A stretch of DNA of 55,073 nt. Source: Sphingomonas sp. CCH10-B3 (GTDB lineage Bacteria > Pseudomonadota > Alphaproteobacteria > Sphingomonadales > Sphingomonadaceae). The stretch is from NCBI RefSeq assembly GCF_001556185.1, contig NZ_LSIJ01000046.1, forward strand, positions 1 to 55,073. The letters are read 5' to 3'. The translations under genes and the position numbers were made by a program. Shown here one piece after another: positions 53,906-55,073 of the stretch; position 1 is the first letter of the stretch; each line of letters begins with the position of its first letter. Below the pieces are notes generated by a model, which was given only the letters and a program-made list of their open reading frames with translations, made no database searches and was not told the DNA's origin.

Positions 53906-54955
53906 TCAGGCGAAAAGCTTGCCCCAGGCGCGCTTGGCGCGGGTCTTCCAATGGCCGCGGTGATAGGCGTCCGACGCCAGCAGCGGCATCACCGATCCGG
54001 CTTCGGCAAACACCATCTGCTCGATCCCGGTGTTGACCTTCCCCCAGCTCGCCGCTTCCTGCAGCGTCGACGACGAGCAGGCGCCGTCGCGCACGTCGGC
54101 GACGGTGATCTGCACGGCATATTTGTGCACCTCGACATCCTCATGGCCGAGGATCTCGGCGCAGACGACGGTGTCCTGGATGAAGTTCTTGGGCACGCCG
54201 CCGCCGATCATCAGCAGGCCGGTGGTGCCTGCCTTGATCTTGATGTCGGTCAGCTCGCGGAAATCGGCGATCGCGTCGATCATCATATAGGGCTTGCCCG
54301 CCTTCATCGCATCGACCTGATGCTTGACGAGGCCGAAGCCGGCCGAGCTGTCGACGAACGCCGGGCAGAAGATCGGCACGTCATGCTCGTACGCCAGCTT
54401 GACGAGGCTGTTGTCCTTCTTGCCATGCTCGGCGAGATATTTGCCCATTTCGCGGATGAAGGCGCGGCTAGAGTAAGCCTTGGGCTCGAGCTCGTTGGCG
54501 ATCTTGTTGATCGTGAAGTCGCAGTCCTGCAGCTGCTCTTCGTCGATATAAGTGTCGTAGATGCGGTCGATGTAGAGCGAGCGCAGCGTGTCGTCGTCGG
54601 GCACTTCGAGCGCCTGATAGTGCTTGTGGCCGAGCCCTTCGAAGAAATCCATGTCGACGATTGTCGCACCCGTGGCGATCACGCAATCGACCATGTTCGA
54701 GCGAACCAGCTCGGCATAAAGGTCCATGCAGCCGCCCGCCGACGTCGAACCCGCAATCACCAGGCAAATGGTGCAGTCGGGATCGGCGAGCATCTGGTTG
54801 TAGATGCCCGTCGCCCGCGCAAGGTCGCGGCTGGTAAAGCTCATCTTGCCCATCGAATCGATGATCGGGCGCGCATCGAAGCTGGTAATGTCGATATGCT
54901 CGACCTTGGTCGAAAGCAGCTCGGCCTTGCGGTTGGTGAGGGCGGTGTCGGTCAT
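53906..54955 (-). CDS. Deoxyhypusine-synthase-family enzyme (bacterial polyamine synthase type)
   Basis: A 349-residue NAD-dependent aminobutyl transferase. The start at 54955 gives MTDTALTNRKAELLSTKVEH; the longer reading begins inside the repeat and is rejected. Family motifs are SFTSRDLARATGIYNQML, IAGSTSAGGCMDLYAELVRSN (NAD region), VDMDFFEGLGHKHY and the catalytic Lys306 in EAASWGKVNTG. Bacteria lack eIF5A, and characterised bacterial relatives make homospermidine or related polyamines. This is family knowledge; the product here cannot be read from the sequence. It reads away from the REP-like repeat. Confidence 0.9.
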   Translation of the reverse strand: MTDTALTNRKAELLSTKVEHIDITSFDARPIIDSMGKMSFTSRDLARATGIYNQMLADPDCTICLVIAGSTSAGGCMDLYAELVRSNMVDCVIATGATIVDMDFFEGLGHKHYQALEVPDDDTLRSLYIDRIYDTYIDEEQLQDCDFTINKIANELEPKAYSSRAFIREMGKYLAEHGKKDNSLVKLAYEHDVPIFCPAFVDSSAGFGLVKHQVDAMKAGKPYMMIDAIADFRELTDIKIKAGTTGLLMIGGGVPKNFIQDTVVCAEILGHEDVEVHKYAVQITVADVRDGACSSSTLQEAASWGKVNTGIEQMVFAEAGSVMPLLASDAYHRGHWKTRAKRAWGKLFA

Positions 54956-54966
54956 TTCTCTTCGTC

Positions 54967-55073
54967 TCCCCCCTCCCGCTTGCGGGAGGGGTTGGGGGTG
55001 GGGGCGCATATTGCCGCGCACGGAATCGCTGGAGGTGAGCAACGGCCCACCCCCGGCCCCTCCCGCAAGCGGG
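54967..55073. repeat. Inverted pair of REP-like palindromes (second cut by window end)
   Basis: The first copy has CCCCTCCCGC (54970-54979) and GCGGGAGGGG (54982-54991) followed by TTGGGGGTGGG. A second copy starting at 55046 (CCCACCCCCGGCCCC then CCCGCAAGCGGG) is the same element inverted, with its palindrome cut at base 55073. The two face each other across about 40 bases, a common form for mobile palindromic pairs in sphingomonads. Confidence 0.8.

Overview
The window looks like a chromosomal segment from a sphingomonad (Alphaproteobacteria, Sphingomonadales). It is GC-rich with dense, overlapping genes and frequent GTG or TTG starts. It carries a complete exosortase A (XrtA)/exopolysaccharide locus of the kind found in sphingomonads, a TonB receptor, and palindromic REP-like elements of a type that recurs in sphingomonad genomes. 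This assignment is inference; no rRNA is present.

Layout. 1-2685: the tryptophan genes trpF-trpB-(small zinc-ribbon gene)-trpA on the minus strand; trpA is cut by the window edge. 2724-5094: an ICMT-like methyltransferase and an exported M1 aminopeptidase (minus). 5171-8220: lon, an HU gene, tRNA-Val(CAC) and a strong terminator. 8319-10161: a lipoprotein and a Tat-type amidohydrolase. 10213-15661 (minus): a TonB-dependent receptor, a large surface-type lipoprotein and a prolyl-4-hydroxylase-like oxygenase. These sit next to a full type II secretion operon, gspCDEFGHIJKLMN (15782-27029), in which successive genes overlap or lie within 8 bases of each other. 27077-31045: tRNA-His(GTG), a leucine-dehydrogenase-like gene, an APH(3')-like kinase, a remnant alanine dehydrogenase tail, an AAC(3)-like acetyltransferase and alanine dehydrogenase. 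31213-34882: kup, a 2'-5' RNA ligase-like gene, tRNA-Met(CAT) and trxB. 34883-52120: the XrtA locus as two divergent operons. ACP and two hydrolases read left. Acyl ligase, PLP decarboxylase, export lipoprotein, chain-length protein, tyrosine kinase, outer-membrane protein, ATPase, deacetylase, FemAB-like protein, glycosyltransferase, XrtA-EpsI fusion and amidotransferase read right. 52122-55073: an unrecognised protein, a MAPEG protein, a deoxyhypusine-synthase-family enzyme and an inverted pair of REP-like palindromes cut by the window end.

How it fits together. The type II secretion system plus its neighbours (lipoprotein, receptor, hydroxylase) may form one nutrient-acquisition module. 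A CTGTCAT-type direct repeat upstream of the lipoprotein hints at phosphate control. The XrtA locus would make and export a polysaccharide and process PEP-CTERM proteins, none of which is encoded here. Two places (trpB and ald) carry a second, diverged copy of the gene's 3' end with its own stop codon. They look like recombination scars from allele replacement. The pseudopilin genes gspH, gspI and gspJ share an in-frame 33-bp tandem repeat in their leader peptides, the oddest structure in the window. No gene-free stretch exceeds 300 bases, and I saw no CRISPR array, integrase, transposase or replication origin.
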